64,000 nucleotides of DNA, from NCBI RefSeq assembly GCF_003260195.1, contig NZ_QEIH01000003.1, positions 62,001 through 126,000 of the forward strand, given 5' to 3'. Source of the DNA: Lutibacter citreus. Its GTDB lineage: Bacteria; Bacteroidota; Bacteroidia; Flavobacteriales; Flavobacteriaceae. Of this stretch, positions 24,301 through 27,511 are shown one piece after another (within the stretch, counting starts at the first letter, position 1; each line of letters starts with the position of its first letter). The notes below the pieces were generated by a model that was not told the DNA's origin, searched no databases, and saw only the letters and a list, made by a program, of their open reading frames with translations. Position numbers and translations under genes: made by a program.

Positions 24301-25047
24301 AGTTGTTGGTGCATTTGGTAATGCATTTGCTGTAATTGTAACTGTATCTGTATTTGTACAACCGTTAGCATTTGTCCCCGTTACAGTGTAAGTTGTAATT
24401 CCTGCAGTTGCTACTATAAAAGAAGTATTATCTGTAACTCCGTTATCCCAAGTATAAGAAACTGCTCCGCTGCCAGATAAGGTAACAGTATCTCCTTGAC
24501 ATACTGTTAAATCGCTCCCAGCTTCAACTGTTGTTTTCGGATTAACAAATACAAGAGACTCAGTAGAGGTAGTCATTCCAGTTGCATCCGTTACTTCACA
24601 ATAATATTTAGCTTGATTTGATGGATTAAGTGGGTTTATAGACAAACTGTTAGTTGTACTCCCTGAAATATTACCACCATTTACAACTAGGGTTCCTGAA
24701 CCTCTATACCATTGATAAGTTACAGCACCTGTTGCAGAGAGATTATTAATTGTAAGTACTAGATCGTCACCCTCACAAAAAGTTTGACTTCCAGGTAGAG
24801 CGTCAAATGTTGGATTTCCTCCATCGAACAAATTAAAAACAGAAAGGTCACGATACATAATATCTTTATAAGATATTACGTTATTGTAATTAGTAGTTAA
24901 AGATGTTGAGTTTGAGACATTCTTCTTTTTATCAATTGGGACACTGTGTCCATTTGTGTAAGTACTTGAAAAAGAAGTTAATACGATAAACAGTGATGCT
25001 AATAAAAGGGCATGTCCTTTTATAGAATGAGAGTCGGGGTTAATCAT
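1..25047 (-). CDS. Giant secreted PKD/Ig-like repeat protein (SprB/gliding-associated adhesin type), C-terminus outside window
   Basis: The frame opens at ATG 25047 and stays open to base 1, giving at least 8,349 codons; I found no in-frame stop. The N-terminus (MINPDSHSIKGHALLLASLF...) has a basic n-region and a hydrophobic core, so it looks like a signal peptide. The rest is almost only beta-rich extracellular modules. Residues about 60-900 are mixed Ig/PKD-like domains, with motifs such as TQPxC...GLPxGxW and RWESSxD. About 900-3520 is a tandem array with ICEG...W...LTPTY...DI..G.VTLTLT...PC. About 3850-5740 and 6200-7230 are two kinds of higher-order repeat. Each module usually carries two Cys. 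Such proteins in Flavobacteriia are usually exported by the type IX system through a C-terminal domain, which would lie to the left of this window. Surface adhesion or gliding is an inference from family. Canonical SprB repeats were not recognised, so SprB itself is not claimed. Confidence 0.9.
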   Translation of the reverse strand, partial: MINPDSHSIKGHALLLASLFIVLTSFSSTYTNGHSVPIDKKKNVSNSTSLTTNYNNVISYKDIMYRDLSVFNLFDGGNPTFDALPGSQTFCEGDDLVLTINNLSATGAVTYQWYRGSGTLVVNGGNISGSTTNSLSINPLNPSNQAKYYCEVTDATGMTTSTESLVFVNPKTTVEAGSDLTVCQGDTVTLSGSGAVSYTWDNGVTDNTSFIVATAGITTYTVTGTNANGCTNTDTVTITANALPNAPTTIVTQPNCTTSTGTVHFSGLPTTGGNWAINNGDGSSLDHNGNTPDYNYTGLAAGNYNFTVSNGSGCTITLPNITITPAPTVPSVPTIGVPTQTTCSVATGSIPLTGLPAGSWTLNITGDVTPTYTHSGSGFSYNVPNLSPDTYRFSVTNSDGCTSSLSSTGTINNQPTISALGIQSLTQPTCSTPFGSVIFNNLPSGNYEITRNPGGVIYTGSGSTYTNNNISSGTYTYIVTDTNGCVSPSTTVIIDTQPATPASLTASAQDFTGTGYTISDLVTSTPMAGATVNWYNNPSGGSALPSSTGLTTGTYYVSQSLSGCESARTPVTVNVYPNAVGGSVTGGTTVCRNSSASLVLTGHTGTVQNWESSPVSDFSSGIVTIASTSTSYTITNNTASLYYRAVLSSGASTSYSNPGYIQVDPPSVGGIINPANFDICENDVSIGTITLSGYVGNIIRWESSTDIVNWSNIANTTNSLNYTGLTQTTYYRAVVQNGVCSTANSPISTITVNPLPSILNIVNEDHCAGENLTFGYAIGTTPPNQDYEWTSSAGVINTTSELNITVTKTEDYTLTITNTATGCTVSEDFTITLLPNPIATVAGDATICEGNSISIGAANVAGSNYLWTSSPAGFSSNVSNPNVTPTVTTTYTLVETSGSGTCTETNNVTITVEPTPIINITGSPSIAICETATNYFIPATITNPYASYNWELLPTTSGNLTDKQPTGVEFTPSTTGINNGFATVRLNVTDNCGTTTYEDILINIDRQSISNAGTDVETCGTTPITLSGGASQFATSYSWALPTGATGTLTPTNSVNTVYTPSLADVNNASFSAGIPITLTTNTANACTSNTSTVIVTAVDTPTASTIAATTICENETFTPDPSNVVITNASSYVWSHNGDGHFTNSNSLTPTYIPGTTDKFNGTVTITLTAVGNSPCASETSDTILSIEKLPTIDPIADAIVCASPINPLNLSATIQNAGTILWTTSGNGSFNGTETSVTPIYTPNLSDLNTDVTFTLTVQPISACITPAVETFIYTINAEPTVDAGGDDTVCESQPNYTLNATVTNATAIQWTTPGTGTLKNPKTVNPTYEFSPADIIAGSVTFTLTANQTSCTTIDDSVTITIQSNPTVNAGPAITICQGQSATLLGSSANTSTVAWTKSGGTGTFTNENTLSPIYDSAIGETGTITFTLVGQAIGPCSSPTLGTSTTVIIIANPTADAGSDGQICEGESFTVSDASATNGTGTIAWSNNGGDGTFTGETTLTPTYHPGTTDISNGFVTLSLTSTKDDPCYSDAIDDMTLTINKIPTVNVINSTLDVCSGAAPFEIMGVTALDYDSLKWTTTGSGTFSPTDTPLNTTAAIYYNPTVADVTSGSVILTLEAARTPANCNTSTTNTVTLNFVDTPIVNAGPDATICETDTYTTSSATASNYSSTAWVGGNGSWTNPTDIINATYTPTPAELTAGSVTLTLTATGLAPCFEVVQDQIVIDLEALPIISTIGTDDICANSTTYNIGGTSIINSYEPVTLANWSSSSQGSLGFSSTGDPLNPIYTPTAADISNGSVTLTLTVDPIGPHCTSPQSENIVLNFIPEPIASAGVDLTQCETPFQITTATATSGTYSSLAWSASGTGTFTGGITNIINPTYNPSTADILAGTIDLELTANPISPCAASSVTTITVNIEALPVISVTSQAPICENETNVQVLGTTVTDATSFIYTSSTGTTINNETTLNPLVTPSVTDINLGYIELTIEATPKADCGTTLVTEIVTIPIERNPIVNAGLTQNICEGTNITTTDASVSFVDIAGGNLLWTNNGGDGIFITSANAKTTTYQPGPIEIGNGQVNLTLTGTANAPCATNAVASVVHTIIKNPTLSVSPTIVEICEGTTYQVQPGQVTFTDFSNVDFVTWSATSPGTITQGNPLDLEPIFTPSATDISNGFSTLTITATPKGACNTNTLTETITVNILEKATIDATQTTYTFCDLVPKQLEATYTNAASYEWTILNGTGSFSSTGAISSTSPTPQYFPAIDSNVVDILVTVQGIAPCDTTPVSEIITLNKIETPIVTLAENTTTLCNSVPSINLSGATIDNTTASTTYLWTSSSSGATFSNSTNPVSTYTFTSADITNGSVTLRLTATSDATCALEDYDEIVITILDTPTITINNPTTEICEGDIFAVNSIATTTNASSYLWETNGTSDGTFTNANNLTLAEYTPGANDILNGSFTIQLTASGTTTCSPAIETTIVNIIKQPVVNTGSGNGITCASEPFDITGVTGQNYDTLSWASMSSTPGTFSNTAILNPTYTPSAIEIASGLPIVLRITAQPTTPCSSSVFDEIILNLSPEQVVNAGANVTICEGEDVILNGSATNSSSVYWTTSSTGTTFATTENTSYTPSTLDKNNGTVTLTLHAVSDTNCAEVTDDVVVTIVKQPIANAGPSITICEGETYTLLAGEATATNETSLLWTVSGGGSITAGTETTLTPEYVPNAGQSGIVTLTLTAFADPACGSAFDSVATKTINITASPTVNIPANSTICQGESLTITAAEATSTNYSTLVWTSSNGLGTFSPSNTAATVYTPTPAQTGLVTLTLKAIALNGSCTDVSSDLNLTIAPSVIVEAGTGTTICEDETYTISGASVSNGSGVFNWSISGPATITAGTETTLTPEIVPNIGASGIVTVTLEAAGPATCPSPKTDTVSITINPLPIVIAGTPIEACEGITEIQLDGTGSNASSYIWTHTGAGTIQTTTDPLKPKYIPAAADFSNPSGETIITVFLEATGIGSCGNPIASTTITLYSNPTVFAGSDIPTCEGTSVTLSGATATNYSAITWSTSGNGTFDYSTIGGVINPIYTLGSSDTSDVTLTMSATPNIACTAGDITDEVVLNITQLPTITATTNEITLCAETFTLPDLVTITNSTNYTWTNTTVVSNKSVPVYETTETPSITPTVDEINNGFILLTLIAQPTSPCVGTAEKTIKVNLNAAPTIDAGTLISICSDTNPILLNFGASVSPSSTTYNWTTDGTGTILASTVNSLVPQYTPGINETGAVTFTLHASNPSPCVGETTDTVTANITPLPIADAGSDATICEGSSFNVTDADIQFETSIEWIASTHESGTPLSTGTFNPISADIDTPTFTPSLDDISRGYVFLTVKATNACGTSSDYMKLTIDPGVGVFAGNNTLLCEGESYTLFDAIATSAAGGVEWTSAQNSNGTSISSYVGGTFSSTTNTNPTYTPSVDDINQGYVFLILTGTGAGTCSVDDSFMRIDITKKPTITVTDVALCVDSPSITLNSIADNYKTISWSIYSGPGSLSGTNTETPTFTSGLTSSITSLQTTIARAVLEPNDGCSSLETVIQDLIITIQPLPTVQAGDNGEVCYVSGQPIALFPINNTNVINASSQSWSTSAIGTFTAGTPTNYQSLANNCPGTEDLTLTADGIGACSSKNVSDVVTLSISCEAPDLGTITSSSPTILCAGTTGVVYQVANNLSVTNYNWSVPTGATIVNQSVNTITVDYGFGAMNGNVAVYASNSCGNGSISTLPITVNPVPVASSITGNTTVCAGETGVSYTAALIPGATSYTWTLPAGVNLISGATTNTITVDFTTTAVNGDIIVQANNSCGSGAQSVLPITVISEPTLTPITTSAICSGEPFNQTLTSTSGVTFTWDRPIQSGIDGAASGSGDIVNDILLNTTNSTQTVVYNITLTSSEGCTSTDTISVNVDPYPQLTNAPSVTEICSGDIFNYAPTSDTSGTISWSRATTPGITEPGSSNITTPINETLTNTTDAVITVDYEITLPTTAGGCTDTVIVSLDITPSPSPANVIAGNATVCANTTGYTYTVPAIANATSYVWSVPTGATIVSGTTTNTITVDFSASAVSGNIEVYGTNLCGSGTPDLFPINVIAPPTLSNAPVAAEICSGDSFTFTPKSATATSFEWERNTISGISTVPNTGTDDINEILTNTTLTPVTVTYTFTLTTADGCSNTEDIQVQVNPTPVLNNLASAPVEICSGDAYSFTPSATPASTISWTRNTTAEILEGTTSGTGTINDTSLTNLTESVVTVVYNLTIDDGNCINNTTLTVDVNPIPSAAPIINGLTSVCTGSTGNVYTVNNIPNATEYLWTLPNGSPVTTTSNTLVINFAATDTTGDLTVQGKNSCGVGALSPPLTINVVAPPTLSNAPVAAEICSGDSFTFTPTSAIATSFDWERNTISGISNAPNTGTDDINEILTNTTLTPVTVTYTYTLTTVDGCSNTEDIQVQVNPTPALNSAAPMPICSGSNFVYTPTSDPAASTINWAIVNSTDFNASGSSAGSGAINQTLTNLTTNTITVVYNLEIIANGCSNNTSISVDVSPLPDTPGTISGDAIVCEGFNGDYSIPTIDAATSYNWVFNDGTTSSSFTTTTNTLNFGPITSSGNLTVQGGNACGTGTISSDFNITVITPPVLSNAPIAAEVCSNDLFSYTPESTSNINQYDWERVIVSGISNSPSSGTGAINETLINTTTAPITVKYTYLITTNEGCINSEDIDVIVQPLPILNSAAPSPICSGTNFIYNPTSEPAASIINWSIVNSSDFIASGSSTGTGTINQTLTNLTNSVVTVIYDLEIIANGCTTNTSISVDITPLPDPAGLITGISNVCAGSAGNSYTVPLITNATSYLWTLPDGSTVPTSGNTLVTSFSSLATPGNLTVQGINSCGVGTVSDPYYINIIAPPTLSNIPVSAEVCSNEQFNYTADSNSAITYNWTRSFVPGISPATSLGNSKLINEILTNTTNSAITVTYTYTLETAEGCSNTVPQEVQVIVNPSPELTSISPAPVCSGSNFIYPLTSNIPGATFTWERAAISDISEGFSSGTGDISETSLTNLTTNVVSVSYNIEINDGTCFSYTTLSVDVTPTPSDAQNISGTNTLCVGETSVVYTTPTIPNATEYLWNLPNGSTQTTSSNSITLDFAVTDTSGNLTVQGKNDCGVGALSAPYYINIITPPTLSNIPVSAEICSNKQFNYTADSNSAITYNWTRSFVPGISPATGAGSNSINEILTNDTNSAITVIYTYTIETADGCSNNAPQEVQVTVNPSPELTSITPAPVCSGSSFIYPLTSNIPGATFTWQRAAISDISEGFSSGIGDITETSLTNLTTNVITVTYDIEINDGTCITNTTLNVDVTPIPSDAQNISGTTTLCAGETGMVYTTPNIANAKEYIWNLPNGSTQTTTSNSITINYATTDTSGNLTVQGKNDCGVGAVSAPLPINVIAVPTLSSSLTPSPICSNELFNYTSTSTNTSLTFSWTRAEKVGISNPESFGNGDINETLINNTDSSIAVDYIYTLTSPEGCSNTETVSVIVNPLPSLDLVATNAPSNVCSGTSFTFTPTMNSLPITSGPILWSRNAIAEIDEINNSGSGVISETLTNNQSVPVTVTYKLTLPSTADGCANTVTTIEIVIDPVPDAATAITSSDQMICAGSTGNVYTVSPITNATSYLWTLPDGSTNTTTNNTITINYALGSPSGNLTVQGKNDCGFGAVSPPFAIDVIAPPTLSTSLTDAVCSNTIFNYPPNSTSSNVTYSWSRALNTNILNTSTSGTNDINETLINTSNSDVLVDYVYTLTTDIGCTNTETLTVTVHPSPTLDFTINSPATEICSGDLFEYDLDANLSANPVTTGSVSWTRNDETGITSSGVNNGTGIISETLTNSTSNIIAVTYTLQLPATSPQGCSATETIVVNVNPTPIAAVGGGGDTCLNSTDDLITFTGSNSSAPYTFEYTINSGALNTISTIGTNNSVQVGSSSSAVGTFNYELQRIIDANGCETDLTASPLAITINVNGAPTLIVTDPQPICENGTTDLTDPSITAGSDSGLDFTYWTDATVTNPYYTPDNAVAGTYFIKATSTTTGCSAIETVNVTDVPLPEIVVNSPTICEGEIASIYASPKNVTQTYPAGTTGDTYTYAWNLTSLGMTPGNVEAFNTATTLAPGTYNYSVDIASVLRPTCVSATVFGTLTVNALPTAVISPLTSSVCVDETASVTFTANSGISPYTFEYNINGAPTKSITSTGNVITIPVASSIAGTYNVNLLSVTSGSPSSCKQNITGQTHTLNVLPAPSLTIADPAPICDGETVDLSTTITSYDNGLTYSYWANITATTAITNSNAVSAGTYYIKAENSIGCSSIAEVNVIGIPLTTVSVNSETICDGDTTTITATPNITGSYNYNWTVPTGAMAPGNVSTFNTSVAGSYSVFISDKDAPYCESSTGTGVVTVIALPTAVISSSASPVCIGGSAAVTFTASLGTAPYTFEYDINGGTTESIESAGNTITVSIDTDVAGTYNVNLLSVASASPNSCKQTLTGQTQTIEVSDPPSLTITNPGPICEGETVDLKTTITPFDNGLIYTYWTNITATTSLSNPAAVGAGSYYIKAENSTGCTNISEVNVTASPLTTVTLNSETICEGDNATITASPSTPGNYNYNWTVPAGATTPGNVPTFDTSVAGSYTVFITDKDAPYCESTTATGVVTTIPLPTAIISTLTSQVCVDGSAAVTFTASSGTVPYTFEYNINGGPLTPIISSGNTITVSIDTSVAGFYNVNLLSVTSGSPNSCKQTLTGQTQTIEVSDPPSLTITNPNPICEGDTVDLKNTITPFDNGLIYTYWTNITATTSLSNPAAVGAGSYYIKAENSTGCTNIAEVNVTAMPLTSVTVNSETICEGDNATIIATPSTPGNYNYNWTVPVGATTPGNISTFDTTVAGSYSVFITDKDAPYCESTTGTGVVTVNTLPTATINHDNTEVCIDSPLIITLTGANGTAPYTFEYIDQYGATQTVTSTLTESTIELNTSTPGTYTVNLISITDSSFNPCTQAITDQTATLKVLPPPSLVVTDPDTICEGETADLTDPAITVGSDPGLTFTYWTNIAASEPVANPMAVTQGAYYIKAEDITTGCSFNIKEIVVKANPLPTLTVNNPVICEGNIATIQVIPTPAGSYNYVWRNLPAGVPNPGNVSTFDTTIPGDYYVTIINQNAPYCESSEVKTSVTVNPLSTATITSSNSEVCLNTPATVTFTGAVGMAPYKFEYNINGGATQSVTSIGNSATISLNTSVAGAYDVNLTSITDGSSDTCTQSLTETVSINVRDIPAVDAGVDDEIQVCAGEEVTLTASGTATSYTWNNGVVDGVPFKPVLSSTYTLTGTDNFGCENTDDIKITIIPAITGTIKSPYDFEVCKDAPSPTITFVGDKGTAPYTFTYEISSDLLATPITGSVTSSGNEVDLDTEIPTTLTGLYTVTLLSIKDNASCNNGDLIAPTQAFINVLDAGVNPLNLIEVSQIVCENEPIIDIIFEINGSPTNAYVDDLPGGVTSEYVPSTTPGNPGILTITGSPNETGEFEYTVKTSSSLLGCNTDFVGTLTVNETGKLSLQIPGSDIQNVCNNNSITDITYDLEGGATGATVEFSPNAPAGISYTVSGTTVKISGTPTETGVFSYTVETFSTENDCNQTTETGTINITESEILLASGTSVQSTCINNAIENIVYSISTTPSTAPAAALTLSGTLPEGVTFDPITGIIAGSPTQGGTFTYSIESSTGCAAPITGEINVNTNIATVLIENGLSEIEVCEGNEITLTATGADTYEWYKLDASGIPVLLINTDAYTFTPTTNQTYFVTGSLADGCDNTAQINVILKPTINASITGLNTYEVCKNDTEPTITFTGSNGIAPYTFTYTINGIEYTNSSIGTSESAIINIPTTFAGDYKIELINVEDSSTYSSYCNTPTLLEPKTANVVVFDSGISPQADSEIYQTVCENNPIVNINFDITGDATDATAEGLPSGVTASLAGNVLTISGVPTVVGSFDYTVVTSGPLPTCNSSFSGNLTINENDTITPIDTKLSSQLICQCNDISPILYRLGGSATGAKVTGLPSGIIWNIEDDILTISGNSCDTANKYTYTITTVGTCDSTTTTGEIEITTPAGLSLINGNANEIVCISNNLPNNIQYQGTAGQLLKLYGVLPPGVLFTTDQATGSGIISGTPYLTGTYNYSITSETGCSDVLEGSIIVEPDAFIDLNTDSESINQVACIGTAIETLKYRIPLSVSNLSITPTLPAGINYVVVDDELIITGTPTAILPKTTFNINVVGTCGSASTDFTLNVEDIPVITLET
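3364..6427 (-). repeat. Higher-order repeat of about 762 bp, four periods, two nearly identical
   Basis: The plus-strand anchor TTCACAATATGGAGC recurs at 3364, 4141, 4903 and 5665, and a diverged form lies near 6427. The periods are 777, 762, 762 and about 762 bp (254 residues). Each period holds three modules, with peptides such as SYTVFITDKDAPYCES, ICEGDTVDL and CKQTLTGQT. Copies 4141-4902 and 4903-5664 look about 90 percent identical at the base level and share one exact block of 93 bp (4424-4516 and 5186-5278). Confidence 0.8.
7829..13490 (-). repeat. Higher-order repeat of about 805 bp, seven periods
   Basis: An anchor reading CCACAA on the plus strand, followed by a conserved stretch (the Cys-Gly site of one domain), recurs at 7829, 8660, 9467, 10277, 11081, 11882, 12683 and 13490. 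This gives periods of 831, 807, 810, 804, 801, 801 and 807 bp. Each period encodes about 268 residues made of three modules: two PKD-like domains of the kind with INETLTN and CSxxxF, and one shorter module with a TVQG..CG motif. Neighbouring copies near 11570 and 12370 are almost the same over about 140 bp, which points to recent duplication or gene conversion. Confidence 0.75.
14500..22280 (-). repeat. Tandem array of about 28 units of about 276 bp (92 residues)
   Basis: Counting the recurring Cys-Glu-Gly type motif (or its variants) gives 28 positions between about 14790 and 22260, with spacing of about 257-296 bp and a mean near 277 bp. One unit around 20340-20700 reads, in pieces, DGQICEGESFTVSDASA, then IAWSNNGGDGTF, LTPTYHPGTTDISNGFVTLS and a closing PC. 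Trp sits mid-unit and two Cys bracket the domain, as in a disulfide-linked Ig/PKD-like fold. Units are diverged from one another, unlike the younger repeats further left. Confidence 0.75.
22280..24880 (-). repeat. Heterogeneous N-terminal Ig/PKD-like domains of the giant protein
   Basis: Translation of this segment gives non-identical beta-sandwich modules rather than a regular tandem array. Recognisable pieces include an Ig-like unit with QTFCEGDDLVLTI and YYCEV, modules starting TQPxC and containing GLPxG and PGxYxFxVTN, and units with the motif RWESS followed by ITN or YYRAV. These are typical of long Bacteroidota surface proteins. Boundaries are approximate. Confidence 0.6.
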
Positions 25048-25076
25048 AAATTTAATTTTTGAGGCAATTATTGCTC

Positions 25077-25084
25077 CAAATATA
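25077..25084 (-). promoter_or_regulatory. Putative -7 box of the giant repeat gene
   Basis: On the minus strand this reads TATATTTG, an exact match to the Flavobacterium-type TAnnTTTG box. It ends 29 bases before the ATG at 25047, which would give a short leader. No TTG was found at the usual 17-23 base distance, so the call rests on the -7 box and its position. Confidence 0.4.
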
Positions 25085-25317
25085 TATAAAGTTATTTGAA
25101 GAATAGATGATTTTTATCAATTTAAATTTAGGATTTATTTAAATTATGTGAAAATTATGTGAAAAACACTAAAAATTAAAAAATATTTTTATACAAAATA
25201 TTTATAGAATAATAGGTTTTTTTTAATTTATTTTTAGGTGTTTTTTTTAATCAAAAAAGAGATGTAAATACTTGTATCGTATAGTGTAACGGTTTTATTT
25301 TATGTTAAATAAATCTT

Positions 25318-25341
25318 AAAAAAAATTAACAATAATGTTAA
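25318..25341 (-). terminator. Weak hairpin terminator after the TlpA-like gene
   Basis: Read on the minus strand, TTAACA and TGTTAA form a 6-bp stem around a 4-base loop and are followed by about eight T. It lies about 10 bases past the stop of the TlpA-like gene. If it works, it separates that gene from the giant repeat gene downstream. Confidence 0.4.
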
Positions 25342-25351
25342 AGTAAAATTG

Positions 25352-26779
25352 CTATTTATTCTCCAATTTATTTATTATAAATTTAAATTTTTCTACACTA
25401 ATTTTTTTTGCTCTAAATATTTTATTTTTATCTAATAAATAAATTACTGGAGTTTGATTTACATTGTATAATGTTTGAAAATCGGTATCTTCTTTTGAAT
25501 AGTTTCCATAAACAACAGAAGATGGGTAAACATGAATCCAATCATTTAGTTTTTCTTTGAATATGAACTCTTTCCATTCCTTTTTTAATTCAGGATTTAT
25601 ATTAACAGCATAAATTTTTACTCCCTTATTTTTTAAATTTGAAGTATACAATTTATTAATTTTCGGCAATTCTTTTACACAATGTCCGCAAGAAGGATCC
25701 CAAAATATAACAATAGTGTAAGGAGCATTAACATTGTATAAATTAAGTTTTTGCTCATTTATGGAAGTCATAAATAAATTTTTAGCTTTATTACCTATCA
25801 GATTATCTTTAATTTGTAAATTACTTGTGTTTAAAAATATTTGTTGTTTGGTAGTAAGCCAGTTGTAGGTTTTGTTTTTAAAAAAAGTATTGTAAATATT
25901 TATAAAAACACGATCGTTACCCATTATTTTTGCATTTACATAATTGTTTACAAAGAATATGCTTAAATACGAGAACATTTCTCCATTTTTATCCCCTGTA
26001 CGATTTAAAATATCAGTTATTTCAAAAGTTAAATCTTTTGGTGTTTTTGGAACAAATAAGTCAAAATAAGTATTTATTTTTTTTTCTAAGAATGGATTTC
26101 TTAATAAGCGATTATCTGATAAGTTAATCTCTTTAAAATACGCATCTTTTAAAAAAGTTAAAGAGTCTTTCTTTGATGTGAATTTTTCATTATTAAAATA
26201 ATTTTCTACAGGTTTTGAAAGGTTAAAAAGTAAAGATAATATATTGTTAGGATGCTCTTTAGTAAAGTTGTTTTTATAGTTGTTTAAGGTATTATTTAGA
26301 TTGCTTATTTTATGTTTAATAACTATGCTGTCATTTTTTGTAGGAGCATTTTCTAATTGTTCAACCAATTTTTTAATTTCAATATTGTTTTGTTTTAGCA
26401 AAGCATTAAATTCAAAAAAGCGTGTATTTACCTCTGAATTTACAATAGTACTTTTCTCAGGATTAGTTATGTTTAATGCAATTGAATATTGTTGTTTTTC
26501 ATCTATAATAAATTCAGTTACAATATTTTTATCAGAATTAACTAACATGTAAATACCTTGGGTATATTTTTTAGTATTTTTAAACAATAGCTCTCCATTA
26601 TTTGATGCTTTAGCAGAATCTAATAATACGGTGTACTTGCCATAATAGCCAGCCAAATAATGCATTTTATTTTTAAATGATGGTGAATTAATTTTAATTG
26701 AAACAATATCTTCTTTTTGTTGGGCAACTAAAGATAATTGTAAACAACAAAAAAGCAACACGATTTTGTAAACATCCAT
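25352..26779 (-). CDS. Exported thioredoxin-like protein with CGHC active site (TlpA/DUF5106-like)
   Basis: The protein has 475 residues. A signal peptide covers about residues 1-20 (MDVYKIVLLFCCLQLSLVAQ). An N-terminal DUF4369-like beta domain and a helical DUF5106-like middle are followed by a C-terminal thioredoxin/AhpC-TSA fold from about residue 335. The redox motif is WDPSCGHC, with Cys364 and Cys367, and the conserved cis-Pro region follows (QTPVIYLLD near residue 452). Proteins of this make-up are periplasmic or surface thiol-disulfide oxidoreductases in Bacteroidota; the physiological substrate is unknown. It lies just upstream of the Cys-rich giant protein on the same strand, but a hairpin and a separate promoter suggest separate transcription. 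Confidence 0.85.
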   Translation of the reverse strand: MDVYKIVLLFCCLQLSLVAQQKEDIVSIKINSPSFKNKMHYLAGYYGKYTVLLDSAKASNNGELLFKNTKKYTQGIYMLVNSDKNIVTEFIIDEKQQYSIALNITNPEKSTIVNSEVNTRFFEFNALLKQNNIEIKKLVEQLENAPTKNDSIVIKHKISNLNNTLNNYKNNFTKEHPNNILSLLFNLSKPVENYFNNEKFTSKKDSLTFLKDAYFKEINLSDNRLLRNPFLEKKINTYFDLFVPKTPKDLTFEITDILNRTGDKNGEMFSYLSIFFVNNYVNAKIMGNDRVFINIYNTFFKNKTYNWLTTKQQIFLNTSNLQIKDNLIGNKAKNLFMTSINEQKLNLYNVNAPYTIVIFWDPSCGHCVKELPKINKLYTSNLKNKGVKIYAVNINPELKKEWKEFIFKEKLNDWIHVYPSSVVYGNYSKEDTDFQTLYNVNQTPVIYLLDKNKIFRAKKISVEKFKFIINKLENK

Positions 26780-27103
26780 AATTTGGGGGTAAAACTTAAA
26801 TTGATGGTTGTGAAATTATAATTTTTAGGCAACCATTTGATACAAATATAAAAAAAAGGAATGATATAAAATTATTCAAAATATAAGTAAAATTATTATT
26901 TATAACGAAAGCTTTATATCAAGGTTTTTTAACCATAAAATTTCATATGTTTTTTGTGTTTAAACATAAGTTGAAATGAGTAATTTTATTTATTAAAATA
27001 TAAATGAAATAATAGAATTAACTTCATTAAATTTATGCCTTTTTAAAATGTAATGTTCTAATTAAATTAGAGATGTTAAATATGAATTAATAGGTTATAA
27101 ACA
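26780..27103. other. Divergent intergenic region, AT-rich
   Basis: This 324-bp gap separates the minus-strand TlpA-like gene and the plus-strand thioesterase gene. It holds one good minus-strand -7 box (26843-26850). I saw no plus-strand promoter that matches well, no hairpin and no small ORF that I would support. Confidence 0.6.
26843..26850 (-). promoter_or_regulatory. Putative -7 box of the TlpA-like gene
   Basis: The minus strand reads TATATTTG, matching TAnnTTTG, 63 bases before the ATG at 26779. A TTG lies 26 bases further upstream, which is longer than the usual spacing. Confidence 0.35.
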
Positions 27104-27505
27104 ATGAATAAAATAAAACAAAATACACATTTATTAGCTTCAGAAAAGTTAATTGGTTCTGTTGTTTCAATAGAAAAGAATAAGGCTACGGTTTCATTAA
27201 GAATAACTAAAGAAATGTCTGTAGATAAATTTAGTTTAGCACATGGTAGTTTTACATTTGGGCTAGCGGATTATGCTGCTATGGTTGCAATTAATGAGCC
27301 TACTGTTGTTTTAGGAAAGGCTGAAGTAAAATTTACAAAACCAGTAATTGTTAACGATAAATTAACTGCAATTGCACAAATATCTGAAGGGGTAAAAGGA
27401 TCCAAAATTCCGGTTTCAGTTAAAGTTAATAATGCAAAAAATGAATTAGTTTTTGAAGGTGTATTCACCTGTTTTGTGCTAGAAAAACATATACTTGAAA
27501 AGTAA
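27104..27505 (+). CDS. PaaI-like hotdog-fold thioesterase
   Basis: The 133-residue protein has the small hotdog-fold layout. The helix motif AHGSFTFGLADYAAM near residues 46-60 corresponds to the HGG...TLAD signature of PaaI-type acyl-CoA thioesterases. It is followed by strands with VKFTKPVIVNDKLTA, the usual substrate-groove segment. The family hydrolyses acyl- or aryl-CoA thioesters in the cytoplasm; the exact substrate cannot be read from the sequence. The next gene begins 6 bases after its stop, so the two are probably co-transcribed up to the terminator at 27747. Confidence 0.8.
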   Translation: MNKIKQNTHLLASEKLIGSVVSIEKNKATVSLRITKEMSVDKFSLAHGSFTFGLADYAAMVAINEPTVVLGKAEVKFTKPVIVNDKLTAIAQISEGVKGSKIPVSVKVNNAKNELVFEGVFTCFVLEKHILEK

Positions 27506-27511
27506 TTAACT

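Larger units (their letters stand above)
25048..25351. other. Intergenic region upstream of the giant gene
   Basis: This 304-bp AT-rich gap has no plausible ORF. It contains a likely minus-strand promoter -7 box close to the giant gene (25077-25084) and a weak minus-strand hairpin with T-tract behind the upstream TlpA-like gene (25318-25341). Nothing else was recognised. Confidence 0.6.

Noticed and set aside
1-25047. Calling the giant protein SprB
   Set aside because: The characteristic SprB repeat was not recognised in the sections I translated; only the general type of giant surface repeat protein is supported.
25930-26552. Plus-strand frames opposite the TlpA-like gene
   Set aside because: They are complements of a clear thioredoxin-family gene and show no family features.
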